Below are positions 9,144-17,164 of a stretch of DNA of 64,000 nucleotides, in pieces. The stretch covers positions 372,001 through 436,000 of the forward strand of contig NZ_BMJH01000002.1 in NCBI RefSeq assembly GCF_014643175.1. Reading direction: 5' to 3'. A model generated the notes under the pieces. That model was not told the DNA's origin and ran no database searches. It was given only the letters and a program-made list of their open reading frames with translations. The translations under genes and the position numbers were made by a program. How positions within the stretch are numbered: position 1 is the stretch's first letter; each line of letters begins with the position of its first letter. Source of the DNA: Hoyosella rhizosphaerae. Its GTDB lineage: Bacteria; Actinomycetota; Actinomycetes; Mycobacteriales; Mycobacteriaceae.

Positions 9144-10325
9144 TGTGGGTGTCAGCCCATACCGCTCAGCCCGGTATGGGTCCTTCAGTCGCCCCTCGCG
9201 GGTGAATAGTCCTGCGATGTTGAGGGCTGAGCGCTCGATCACCCAGTAGCTCACCCCGCCGACAAGCATTGTGAGTACCAAGAGGAGCGCTGTTGCTAGC
9301 GGCCATGTTGCACTGGACTGGAAGTTGATCCAACGCCAGTCACTCATCGCGAGCATCAGGGGTTCGTGCCAAATGTAGACGCTGTAGGAGATGAGCCCTA
9401 GCCACATCAGGGTCGGTGTGGCGAGGGTTCGTTCGAGTCGTGATCCGCGTGGCCCGAGCACTGTCGCGGACATTAACAGCACGAACCCAATCGCGATGAC
9501 GCTCGATTCGAATACTTGCGCTTCAGGTGTTGTAGCTGCATACAGGTATGTCGCGATGATTGCGGCGACGCCGGAAGATCCCACAACAACAGCGGTTTTG
9601 GTGCCGAACATAGGGTGAATTCGGTTGTGAAGGTAAAGGACGGCGAGAAGCATGCCGAGCGCAAACTGGTCGAGTTTCGCAGGGAAACTGAAGTAGACAA
9701 CATAATTGCTGGTCGGGATGCCCGCTACGAAGTATGCCCAGGTTTTAAACAGCACACTGGCTGCAATGAGGCTCAGAATTACCCCGACGACAATCGTGCT
9801 CCGTGCAGAAGGCGTGGCGACGCGGGCGCACCAGGCGCACACCGCGCTTCCGGCGACGAGCACAAATACGTAGAACATCACTTCGATGGCCAGTGACCAC
9901 GCGGGCCCGATCGTGTAAAAGATGCGCTGATTGTCGAAGACATGGGTGAAGGTGAGGTGTTGCAGCAGGTCACGCCACGCTTCAGTGCTGGGCCAGTATC
10001 GCGTCGTCCACACCACGATGATGGCGATGTAGTACAGCGGGATAATCCGGATGGCGCGGCGGATCAGGAACCCACGCGGTGACGGCGTGGTGGTTTGGTC
10101 CAGGGCTGCTTTGGCGAACGGTAGGAAGATGAGGAATCCCGACAGCACGAAGAAGAATGCGACGCCGTGGTTGAGCGCCCGCAGGGTTGCATCGAGGAAG
10201 AATTGATCTTCGTAAACGTAGGCGTTGGTGATGCGGGATGTTTGGTAAGCGTGAAAGATGACAACACTCAGGGCTGCGATGCCACGGTAGCTTTCGAGTT
10301 CGGCAAATCGGGTGGCCGCGCTCAT
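9120..10325 (-). CDS. Acyltransferase-3 family membrane O-acyltransferase
   Basis: The 401-residue polytopic protein (roughly ten membrane helices) shows the Acyl_transf_3 pattern. It opens with RFAELESYRGIAALSVVIFHA and continues with FFFVLSGFL, FLIRRAIRIIPLYY and a TIGPAWSLAIEVMFY segment carrying the conserved glutamate. A WHEPL motif lies near the C-terminus. Such enzymes O-acetylate or O-succinylate cell-surface polysaccharides and lipids. The ATG at 10325 overlaps the histidine kinase stop codon (ATGA), so translation is coupled. As last gene of the operon it probably decorates the polymer made by the fused glycosyltransferase. Confidence 0.9.
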   Translation of the reverse strand: MSAATRFAELESYRGIAALSVVIFHAYQTSRITNAYVYEDQFFLDATLRALNHGVAFFFVLSGFLIFLPFAKAALDQTTTPSPRGFLIRRAIRIIPLYYIAIIVVWTTRYWPSTEAWRDLLQHLTFTHVFDNQRIFYTIGPAWSLAIEVMFYVFVLVAGSAVCAWCARVATPSARSTIVVGVILSLIAASVLFKTWAYFVAGIPTSNYVVYFSFPAKLDQFALGMLLAVLYLHNRIHPMFGTKTAVVVGSSGVAAIIATYLYAATTPEAQVFESSVIAIGFVLLMSATVLGPRGSRLERTLATPTLMWLGLISYSVYIWHEPLMLAMSDWRWINFQSSATWPLATALLLVLTMLVGGVSYWVIERSALNIAGLFTREGRLKDPYRAERYGLTPTSPHNRRD

Positions 10326-11953
10326 CGGGCCGCAGCCTGTGGAGGTGCGAGCGCCTTGTCGTTGCATCGCGGAAGGCGAATCGTAAATGTGGTGCCTTTT
10401 CGTGGGGCGCTTCGTACGCTGATGGTGCCGTGGTGAAGTTCGACGATGGTGCGCACGATGGCGAGTCCTAGGCCGGTGCCATTAATACCGCGGTCGGTGT
10501 TTTTTTCAGATCTCCAATAGCGTTCGAACACTAGCTTTTGATCTGAGTCGTCTAATCCGAACCCTTGGTCAGTCACCGCAATGGTGGCGTCGATGTCTGA
10601 AGACTCAAGGGTTAATGTGATCGCACTCCGGGGCGGGGAGTACTTAATCGCGTTGTCGAGAAGGTTGTCGAGCGCCTGAGTTAGTTTGTCGGCGTCTGCG
10701 GTGATGGTGATGTGGGTGGGTCCGGCAATGTGGAACGTGTAGTTGGTGTGCGCGCGCTGTCGACGAGAAACGATCATTCGGACGAGGTTCGCCAGGTCGA
10801 TTTCTGCAGCGGCAAGCGGTGCCTTGGTCGCCTCGAGGGTGCTTGCGTTGAGGATTTCGTTGCACATCCGGCTGAGGCGTTGCGCGTCGGTGTGGATATC
10901 GTTGGCGAAGTCTTTCACTTCCTCCACGGTCAAGTCGTTGTCTCGAATGAGCTCGCTGAATGCGAGCATGCCCGTGAGTGCAGTGCGAAATTCGTGGCTA
11001 ATGACGGAGACCAGTCCAGTTTGTTGCGCGTTTGTTCGTAGGAGATCCGCGTGTGCTGATCGGTGGGCGAGCAGTGCAGCTTCGGCGGCCTGTTCAGCTC
11101 TCATTCGGTCGGTGATGTCTCGCAGTGTTAGCACCATCTGGTGGGATGATCCGTGGGGGTACCCAGTGGCGGACAATTCGACTGGAATCTTTTTCCCGCT
11201 ATCTTGGATGACCTTTCCACTTCCGCGATAGGAAAACTCCGAGATTGTGCGTTTTTGGACTATTTGTCGTGCAAGTGAATTTCTGAGGTCTTCCGTTAAG
11301 ATGTCCGAGATGGGCTTTCCATATAAGTGTGTTCCGATAAGTTTGTCGGCTGCCCCATTAGATTGAATTACTGCGCCACTCGAATTGACCACTAACAGTG
11401 CATCGCTGATGGAGTCAAGAATCGTCGTCTCAAGTGTTCGAGTTTCAACTAGAACATGGTGGGTCACTTCTGCATCGATCGCGGATATCGAATTGTCCAA
11501 AATGTCGATGAGGTCGCTGAGAAGCAAGGAGTCGCGTGTGGAAGCGACGTGCGGGGCGGTGTCTGCGACCACCAATGCTCCAATAGTGATGCCTCGACGC
11601 GAGCGGATCGGCGCACCGATGAGCGCGCGCACATCATGATGAAGCACGTGCTCCATGTCGGCGAACCGGGGGTCATTGCGCGCATCGGTGCTGGTAACAA
11701 TCGTGTTGGCACGAACTATCAACGATGTGATTGACGAGTCATGATCGACGTAGTCGAGGTCAGCCCCTTGTGCTGATGCGACGCGAACGCCATTCGCGGT
11801 GATGATGCCTATTGCTGCGAAGTCATAGTCAAAGATCCGACTTGCTAGACGCGTGACGGGGTCAAAACGCGAGTCCTTCTCGCTCGTGCCAAGACCAAGT
11901 CGTGCGACCTCAGCGAGCCGTTGTGCTTCATCAACTGAATTTAGTTGTTCCAT
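10322..11953 (-). CDS. Soluble GAF-PAS sensor histidine kinase
   Basis: The 543-residue protein has no membrane helix. A GAF domain spans about residues 15-165 and a PAS domain about 170-285 (ILDSISDALLVVNSSGAVIQ). A HisKA domain follows with SHEFRTALTG, in which the phospho-accepting histidine is near residue 320. The C-terminal ATPase domain has DNLLDNAIKYS, DQGFGLD and GTGLGLAIV. ATG 11953 is preferred because AGGGGG lies 8 bases upstream. A GTG nine bases earlier is possible. It lies 15 bases after the receiver-glycosyltransferase fusion and is its most likely phosphate donor. The input would be cytosolic, such as a small molecule or redox state. Confidence 0.92.
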   Translation of the reverse strand: MEQLNSVDEAQRLAEVARLGLGTSEKDSRFDPVTRLASRIFDYDFAAIGIITANGVRVASAQGADLDYVDHDSSITSLIVRANTIVTSTDARNDPRFADMEHVLHHDVRALIGAPIRSRRGITIGALVVADTAPHVASTRDSLLLSDLIDILDNSISAIDAEVTHHVLVETRTLETTILDSISDALLVVNSSGAVIQSNGAADKLIGTHLYGKPISDILTEDLRNSLARQIVQKRTISEFSYRGSGKVIQDSGKKIPVELSATGYPHGSSHQMVLTLRDITDRMRAEQAAEAALLAHRSAHADLLRTNAQQTGLVSVISHEFRTALTGMLAFSELIRDNDLTVEEVKDFANDIHTDAQRLSRMCNEILNASTLEATKAPLAAAEIDLANLVRMIVSRRQRAHTNYTFHIAGPTHITITADADKLTQALDNLLDNAIKYSPPRSAITLTLESSDIDATIAVTDQGFGLDDSDQKLVFERYWRSEKNTDRGINGTGLGLAIVRTIVELHHGTISVRSAPRKGTTFTIRLPRCNDKALAPPQAAAR

Positions 11954-11968
11954 CGTTGCCACCCCCTG

Positions 11969-14227
11969 TTAAGCCGCATCCCGTGGTGTCACTCGCCATT
12001 GGACATCGCCGCGTATGTGGCGTAGCTGGGAGACCATCGCGATTGCATTTCGGAAATTAACGTAGGCGATCGAAACGAGTGCGTACCAAAGAAACCACCG
12101 CTTGTTTTGGCGAATATCCGGGTGCGAAAGTAGGTACGTAATGATCGTTACCGCTGGACCAGTTGCGACCGTAAAGATCGTTGTCAGAATGAAAATGGGG
12201 ATTAAGTAATCAAGTTCGCCGGCACCGCCCGCCTTCCACATCATGAACGCCAGAATGGGGAACACCTGGAGTGCTAACCAGGGATAGATTTCGCGCCACA
12301 CCAACAAATGGAAAATACCGAGCTTCTGGCGTACTGAGGTGTTCCGAGACCGGATCGCTGAGATTGCGTGTTCGAGTGTCACCTCAAACCATCCCTGTGC
12401 CCAGCGCAGGCGCTGATTCCACAAGCTTTTGAGGGTTACGGGTGCAAGTTCACGCGAAATGATCAGTGGATCATTGACGATCTTTCGCCCAGCGGTAACT
12501 GACCGGATCGACGAATCGATGTCCTCTGTGAGCATGAAGCCGTGCATCCGCGTATTGCGTAGTACCTCTCCGCGCCAGTAGCCATTGGAACCACCGAAGA
12601 TGCCGAAATCGTGCATCCGAGCCCGCCCAGGGTGGGCCACTGCGTAGATCGTTTCAAACTCGACGGCAACCGTGCGGGCAACCCATGAGGCATCGCCGTT
12701 GCGTACTAAACAATGCCCTTGAACAATGTCGTTACCTGCTGCGATCCACTGCCATGCTCGCGTGAAGCTGATCGGATCGGGGTGGTGATCCGCATCGAAG
12801 ATGCCCACCATGTCGGAGCGGGTACGGCTTACCGCGAAATTAACATTCTGCGCTTTAGATGTGCTGTCGGGCACGTTGAGCAGGGTGAGCCGGGGGTTTT
12901 CGCGCGCTAGCTCGCGGAGTGCCGCCTCCACAGGCAACTCCGCCGGGGTGTTGTACGCGAGGACAACTTCAAGATCGCCTGGATAGTCAACTCGCAAAAA
13001 TGCGTGAACGGTGTCCACAATCGTCGCGGCCTCATTGGGCAAAAACGCAGCAATGATTGCGGCGGCAGGCGGATATGGGCCATCCCACGGCGGCGGATCC
13101 TCCTCTCGCATTGCGAGGAGTCCTTCGATCCAGATGAAGATTGCGGTGCCGAGCAGTGCGACAACGACCAGGATGTACATGGCCGGAACAATGTTGATGA
13201 CGTATCTATCAAAGGCCACGTAGGCGATCAGGGGCAGGACGAACGCGATAAGGAACACCGCAACGAGTTCGAACGGCGTGACAAGTGGGCGTAGCCACGA
13301 CATGCCCTTTTCTTTGGTGGGGGCCGGGGCGTGCATTCGTGCGTCCCACTCGAGGGGTTCGAGGTCGAGCAGCAGTCGGGACTGTTCGCGAGCTATATGT
13401 GCGCGTTCAACAAGTTCGGCTGACGTGTCCGCGAGGGGGGTGTAGCCAATAACGGGGGTGACGTGGATTGTTTCGCCGCCGATTTCGAACGGCGAGCTAT
13501 TGACGGCGCGGCTGAGGTTTTGTAGACGCTTGCGCCCGGCTTCTGGTGACGTTTCAGGTAGAAGTATGTTCATTCCGCCGAAGCGCGACCTGCCGACCAG
13601 GTCGAGGGGCTCAGCGATTTCCGTAAATCGATCACTCAACGCGGTCCATAGTTGTGCAGCGTAAGCAGGGCCTAGCCGCTCGACTATGGCTGCAGACTCA
13701 TGGATATCGAGTTCAGCGACGATGCCGGTACGTCGAGATGCGCTGACACGGAAAAGTTCGCGATCGAGTTCATCGCGAAACTGGGGGTTGCTGAGAATCC
13801 TTCTGTGGGTGCGGCCAGGGAGATCAGCGACCGGCACCGGGGGGCGCTCTAACTTGCCCTTGACGCGAGCAACGAGTTCTTCGATCGCAAATGGCTTGGC
13901 AATGTAATCGTCGGCTCCGTGTCGAAGGCCCTCGACGCGATCTGAAATTTCGGCCTTAGCTGTCAGCATGAGGACCGGAATTGGAGCGAGGTCGGGATCG
14001 GCGCGGATGCTTTTCAGCAGTTCAAGGCCGTCGAGGCGGGGCATCATCAAGTCGGACACGATGACATCGGGCCTTGTACCTGTGAGACGTTCGAGGGCTT
14101 CAATACCGTCACTTGATTCGATGACGTGCATTCCTGCTTTAGTTAAGCCAACCCGGATTGCCTTGCGGATCCGTACTTCGTCATCGACGACAAGAACAGT
14201 TGGTAGATCAGTTTGTGCGCCGTTCAC
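11969..14227 (-). CDS. Response-regulator receiver / degenerate GGDEF / family-2 glycosyltransferase fusion
   Basis: This 752-residue protein has three parts. Residues 10-125 form a receiver domain (VLVVDDE, phospho-Asp59 in SDLMMPRLDG, Lys111 in AKPF). Residues 140-285 look like a GGDEF domain whose signature has become RFGGM, so it probably makes no cyclic-di-GMP. From about 320 a membrane-embedded processive GT2 begins, with helices at 318-340 and 345-372. Its catalytic motifs are DAD (478-480), TEDID (567-571) and QRLRW (605-609), and further helices run to about 735. It would polymerise and probably export a polysaccharide under phosphorylation control. The GTG start lacks a clear ribosome binding site. 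Confidence 0.92.
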   Translation of the reverse strand: MNGAQTDLPTVLVVDDEVRIRKAIRVGLTKAGMHVIESSDGIEALERLTGTRPDVIVSDLMMPRLDGLELLKSIRADPDLAPIPVLMLTAKAEISDRVEGLRHGADDYIAKPFAIEELVARVKGKLERPPVPVADLPGRTHRRILSNPQFRDELDRELFRVSASRRTGIVAELDIHESAAIVERLGPAYAAQLWTALSDRFTEIAEPLDLVGRSRFGGMNILLPETSPEAGRKRLQNLSRAVNSSPFEIGGETIHVTPVIGYTPLADTSAELVERAHIAREQSRLLLDLEPLEWDARMHAPAPTKEKGMSWLRPLVTPFELVAVFLIAFVLPLIAYVAFDRYVINIVPAMYILVVVALLGTAIFIWIEGLLAMREEDPPPWDGPYPPAAAIIAAFLPNEAATIVDTVHAFLRVDYPGDLEVVLAYNTPAELPVEAALRELARENPRLTLLNVPDSTSKAQNVNFAVSRTRSDMVGIFDADHHPDPISFTRAWQWIAAGNDIVQGHCLVRNGDASWVARTVAVEFETIYAVAHPGRARMHDFGIFGGSNGYWRGEVLRNTRMHGFMLTEDIDSSIRSVTAGRKIVNDPLIISRELAPVTLKSLWNQRLRWAQGWFEVTLEHAISAIRSRNTSVRQKLGIFHLLVWREIYPWLALQVFPILAFMMWKAGGAGELDYLIPIFILTTIFTVATGPAVTIITYLLSHPDIRQNKRWFLWYALVSIAYVNFRNAIAMVSQLRHIRGDVQWRVTPRDAA

Positions 14228-14274
14228 GGCACTACGCTAGCCGGTTGGAAATGGCTATGCCTTTTATGTGGCGC

Positions 14275-15195
14275 TTACCTCAGTACGGGTATAACGTCAC
14301 TGCCGACCAACCACTCGTCAGCGAGTTCTTCAAGTACTCCGTCATTATGTAGGTGTTCGAGCGCAAGACTGGCGCATTCAGTGAACTCGCTGTCCTTTTC
14401 GAGCACAAGGCCGAAAAACTCCGTCACTTCATTCGGGGCCGGAAACTTACCAACAACAATTCCGCCACCAAGTTGTTCCTCAGCCATTCTGACAGCCGTG
14501 GGGAGGTCGGCAACAACAGCATCAATTTCGCCGAGAGCGAGGGCGTTGAGCGCCTCGCCATGGGTCGCGAATCCAATAGGGGCACGCGTAGGTTTGATCG
14601 AATGCGTCGCGGAGTACAAGCTTGTCGAATCGGCGTATGCGCCTATCTGTAAATCTTCTAGGTCCTCGAGATTCTCCGCTGAGGCGGCGGCCGTTCCTTC
14701 TAACGCAACAACTGCTTGTGCCACCGCGTAATACGGCGATGAGAAGTCAACAAAATCGCGCCTAGGGCCGATGATGCTGAACTGATTTATCGCGAAATCA
14801 AAGTCCTTTGGCCCGCTGGCGAGTGCGTCAGAGAAGGGGACGCGGACGAAGGTCGTTGACCCAGAGTCGTAGCCCAAGGTCGTAGCGACAGCATGTGCCA
14901 CTGCGCCCTCAAACCCTTCGCCGGTAGTGGGGTCATTGTCGATGATCCACGGAGCGAAGGCCGGATCGTCAACTGCGATGGTGAGTTGTGCGTCTTCGAG
15001 AGTGCGTCCACCGCCGGGGCCGCACCGTGGTGGGATGCCTTCCGGGGTTGCGTTAGGAAGCCGCAAAGACCCTGGTGGGGGCAGGGGATCTGGCTCTGCC
15101 GGAGAGTCCGGGGCAGAAGAGTTGCAGCCAGTCGCCACAAGCGCTGCGGCCATGAACGGGCCGACAAGCGCATATCCCAGCATTTTGTGTGGCAT
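14275..15195 (-). CDS. Solute-binding lipoprotein, amino-acid (SBP_bac_3) type, without a transporter
   Basis: This 306-residue lipoprotein has a signal peptide ending in the lipobox LVATGC, with lipidated cysteine 24. A periplasmic binding fold of the glutamate/glutamine type follows (QLTIAVDDPAFAPW, GFEGAVAHAVATTLG, DFAINQFSIIGPRRDFVDFSSPYY). No permease or ATPase gene is near. It is instead the first gene of the operon with the receiver-glycosyltransferase fusion, 47 bases upstream of it. It may therefore bind an extracellular ligand or glycan intermediate and inform this system, but that is inference. The ATG at 15195 follows AGGAAAA. Confidence 0.88.
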   Translation of the reverse strand: MPHKMLGYALVGPFMAAALVATGCNSSAPDSPAEPDPLPPPGSLRLPNATPEGIPPRCGPGGGRTLEDAQLTIAVDDPAFAPWIIDNDPTTGEGFEGAVAHAVATTLGYDSGSTTFVRVPFSDALASGPKDFDFAINQFSIIGPRRDFVDFSSPYYAVAQAVVALEGTAAASAENLEDLEDLQIGAYADSTSLYSATHSIKPTRAPIGFATHGEALNALALGEIDAVVADLPTAVRMAEEQLGGGIVVGKFPAPNEVTEFFGLVLEKDSEFTECASLALEHLHNDGVLEELADEWLVGSDVIPVLR

Positions 15196-15509
15196 CAGTC
15201 ACGTTTTCCTAGTGGCGGCAACAGTGTTGGTTCCATTATGAACCAACGCCAGCGCGGCGCTAAACAACCAACAGTGCGCGTCAGCGTCTATTTCGTAACG
15301 CCTGGGTCAACATGTCGGATCGTTCGTTTAGTCGCAGCTAGTGTTAATTTACCGCACGGGTGCGGGTATGTGGTGACGGCAACTGATCTGAAGAATGGTG
15401 ACCTTCTTCATAGCGCGGTGCTGAATTCTCGGGTATTCGGATAATGTCAACCGCATTGATCAGAGTTGATCGCGTGGTTAGCCGCGTAGAATTTTGGGGA
15501 GGCGAACAG
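15196..15509. other. Intergenic region between the polysaccharide operon and the second desaturase
   Basis: No convincing gene lies in these 314 bases. They must hold the divergent promoters of the lipoprotein-led operon and the second desaturase. A perfect 8-bp inverted repeat (GTTGGTTC at 15226-15233, GAACCAAC at 15240-15247) lies about 30 bases upstream of the lipoprotein start, where a repressor would act. Near 15440-15480 there are TTGATC repeats before the desaturase gene. Confidence 0.5.
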
Positions 15510-16805
15510 ATGGTGGCACTGCCGTTTCAAGGGGTGAAACGACATGCGGCAAGTGCATTTGCGCGATCTGGGGCAGTTGTTAGTTCCGTTAATAATGTTG
15601 TCGTAAAAATCCCATTCGCGGATAAAGTTCTTTTTTCTGCGCAGGCCACTAAGATAACTGACTACCCTCCGATTTCGGAAACGTCCGAAAATGAGCCAAT
15701 TCGCCTAACGCTCGATCAAGTCGAAGAGTTTGGACGTGCGCTCGACGAAATTAGGTTTCGCCACCTAGCCGATTTGGGCGATCGTGACCGCCAGTACATT
15801 TACTCGGTATTGCGAACGCAACGTGCTTTGGAGGTCGCCGGACGTGGACTGTTCTACTTGAGTTTCATTCCGCCGGTATGGCTTGCAGCCGTCGGCGCGC
15901 TAGCGATGTCGAAAATTATCGACAACCTCGAAATTGGCCACAACGTGATGCATGGCCAGTACGACTTCATGCACGAGCGAGGCTTCAATTCGCGTGTCTT
16001 CGAATGGGACATGGCGGTGCAATCGGACCTGTGGCGGTACTCCCACAACTACCGCCACCACACTTTCACGAATGTTGCGGACCAGGACCGGGATATCGGG
16101 TTTGGTGTCATGCGCATGGACGAAGACCGTCCGTGGCATCCGTTTTTCCTCCTCAACCCAGTGCTCGGCACGTTGATTGTTGTCTGGTTCGAATGGCTCA
16201 CTGCGTTGCACGTCCTCGAACTCGACCACAGCGTCGTTGGTGGTGACACTAAGGCCAAGGTGAAGAAGGTCGTTCAGCATTGGTGGGCAAAAATAGCCCC
16301 TCAAGCGATCAAGGACTACGTCTTTTTCCCAGCGCTTTCGGGGCCGCTTTTTCCGCTTACCTTTGCGGGCAATGCCACTGCGAACATCATTCGAAACCTC
16401 TGGGTGGGCAACCTCGTGTTTTGCGGGCACTTTCCAGCCGGATCACAAACCTTCAGCGATAAAGACATCGAAGGTGAGACTCGCGGCGAGTGGTACTTGC
16501 GTCAAATCTTGGGCTCAGCGAACTTCACTGGGTCTCGGCTATTCCACATTTTGTCGGGACATACCGGGCATCAGGTAGAACACCACTTGTTCCCTGACAT
16601 TCCGGCATGGAGGTTGCCCGAAATCTCCGTGGAAGTGCAGGCGCTCTGCGAGAAGTACGGATTGCCGTACAACACGGGTCGGCTGTCCAGCCAGCTGTTG
16701 TCTGCCTGGGTGCGGATTGTGAAGCTCGGTTTGCCGCCGTCGTGGGTCAAGCCAGAGGCGTTCCGCACTGTTATCGTAGACAGGGGAGCGCGTAGACCGT
16801 CTTAG
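15510..16805 (+). CDS. Second membrane acyl-CoA desaturase, DesA3 paralogue
   Basis: The 431-residue protein is closely similar along its length to the desaturase at 4872-6134. It carries the same three histidine boxes (HNVMHG, HNYRHH, HQVEHH). I chose ATG 15510 because GGGGAGG precedes it and its start (MVALPFQGVKR) aligns with the paralogue's MAVINFPV. Unlike the first copy it has no reductase gene beside it, so it presumably shares that partner. It may differ in chain length or regulation. The small 16830 gene follows after 24 bases and is probably cotranscribed. Confidence 0.9.
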   Translation: MVALPFQGVKRHAASAFARSGAVVSSVNNVVVKIPFADKVLFSAQATKITDYPPISETSENEPIRLTLDQVEEFGRALDEIRFRHLADLGDRDRQYIYSVLRTQRALEVAGRGLFYLSFIPPVWLAAVGALAMSKIIDNLEIGHNVMHGQYDFMHERGFNSRVFEWDMAVQSDLWRYSHNYRHHTFTNVADQDRDIGFGVMRMDEDRPWHPFFLLNPVLGTLIVVWFEWLTALHVLELDHSVVGGDTKAKVKKVVQHWWAKIAPQAIKDYVFFPALSGPLFPLTFAGNATANIIRNLWVGNLVFCGHFPAGSQTFSDKDIEGETRGEWYLRQILGSANFTGSRLFHILSGHTGHQVEHHLFPDIPAWRLPEISVEVQALCEKYGLPYNTGRLSSQLLSAWVRIVKLGLPPSWVKPEAFRTVIVDRGARRPS

Positions 16806-16829
16806 TCGCGCCTTTGTGAGGAGGCCCAC

Positions 16830-17102
16830 ATGGTCGGCAAAATCGAACGCAACAAGGACGTAGTGCAGCAGCTTGTGGAGTCAGCGGCTACGCACGTTGG
16901 ACGTATCACGGTCATTATCACGGGGGCCGTCGCCGGTGTTGCGCGTGAGATTGGCGACTGGGTCACCGACGGTTTTGAGATGGTTGAAGCTGCGAAGAAG
17001 GCCGATGAAGACGGCCAGCGTGATGATGACCGACGCCAGGTTGGGTGGTCTGACCGATTCTCGGACGACCGCTACGAACTCGAAGCGTCAGACGACGACT
17101 AG
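16830..17102 (+). CDS. Small hypothetical protein after the second desaturase
   Basis: The family is not recognised. The 90-residue product has a central moderately hydrophobic stretch (VGRITVIITGAVAGVAREIGDWV) and a very acidic C-terminus (VEAAKKADEDGQRDDDRR, ending EASDDD). It may associate peripherally with the membrane. A strong ribosome binding site (GAGGAGG) precedes the ATG, and the 24-base spacing from the desaturase suggests one transcript. An accessory role for the desaturase is possible but not shown. Confidence 0.7.
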   Translation: MVGKIERNKDVVQQLVESAATHVGRITVIITGAVAGVAREIGDWVTDGFEMVEAAKKADEDGQRDDDRRQVGWSDRFSDDRYELEASDDD

Positions 17103-17109
17103 TCCCGGT

Positions 17110-17149
17110 GTGCTGGATAGCGACGTAGACGATGCGTGCTACCCAGCAC
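17110..17149. terminator. Hairpin between the small protein gene and gabD
   Basis: GTGCTGGATAGC (17110-17121) pairs with GCTACCCAGCAC (17138-17149) with one G-U pair, between two converging genes. There is no T-run, so it is a likely bidirectional terminator rather than a certain one. Confidence 0.55.
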
Positions 17150-17164
17150 GGGCAAGCGAGATTT

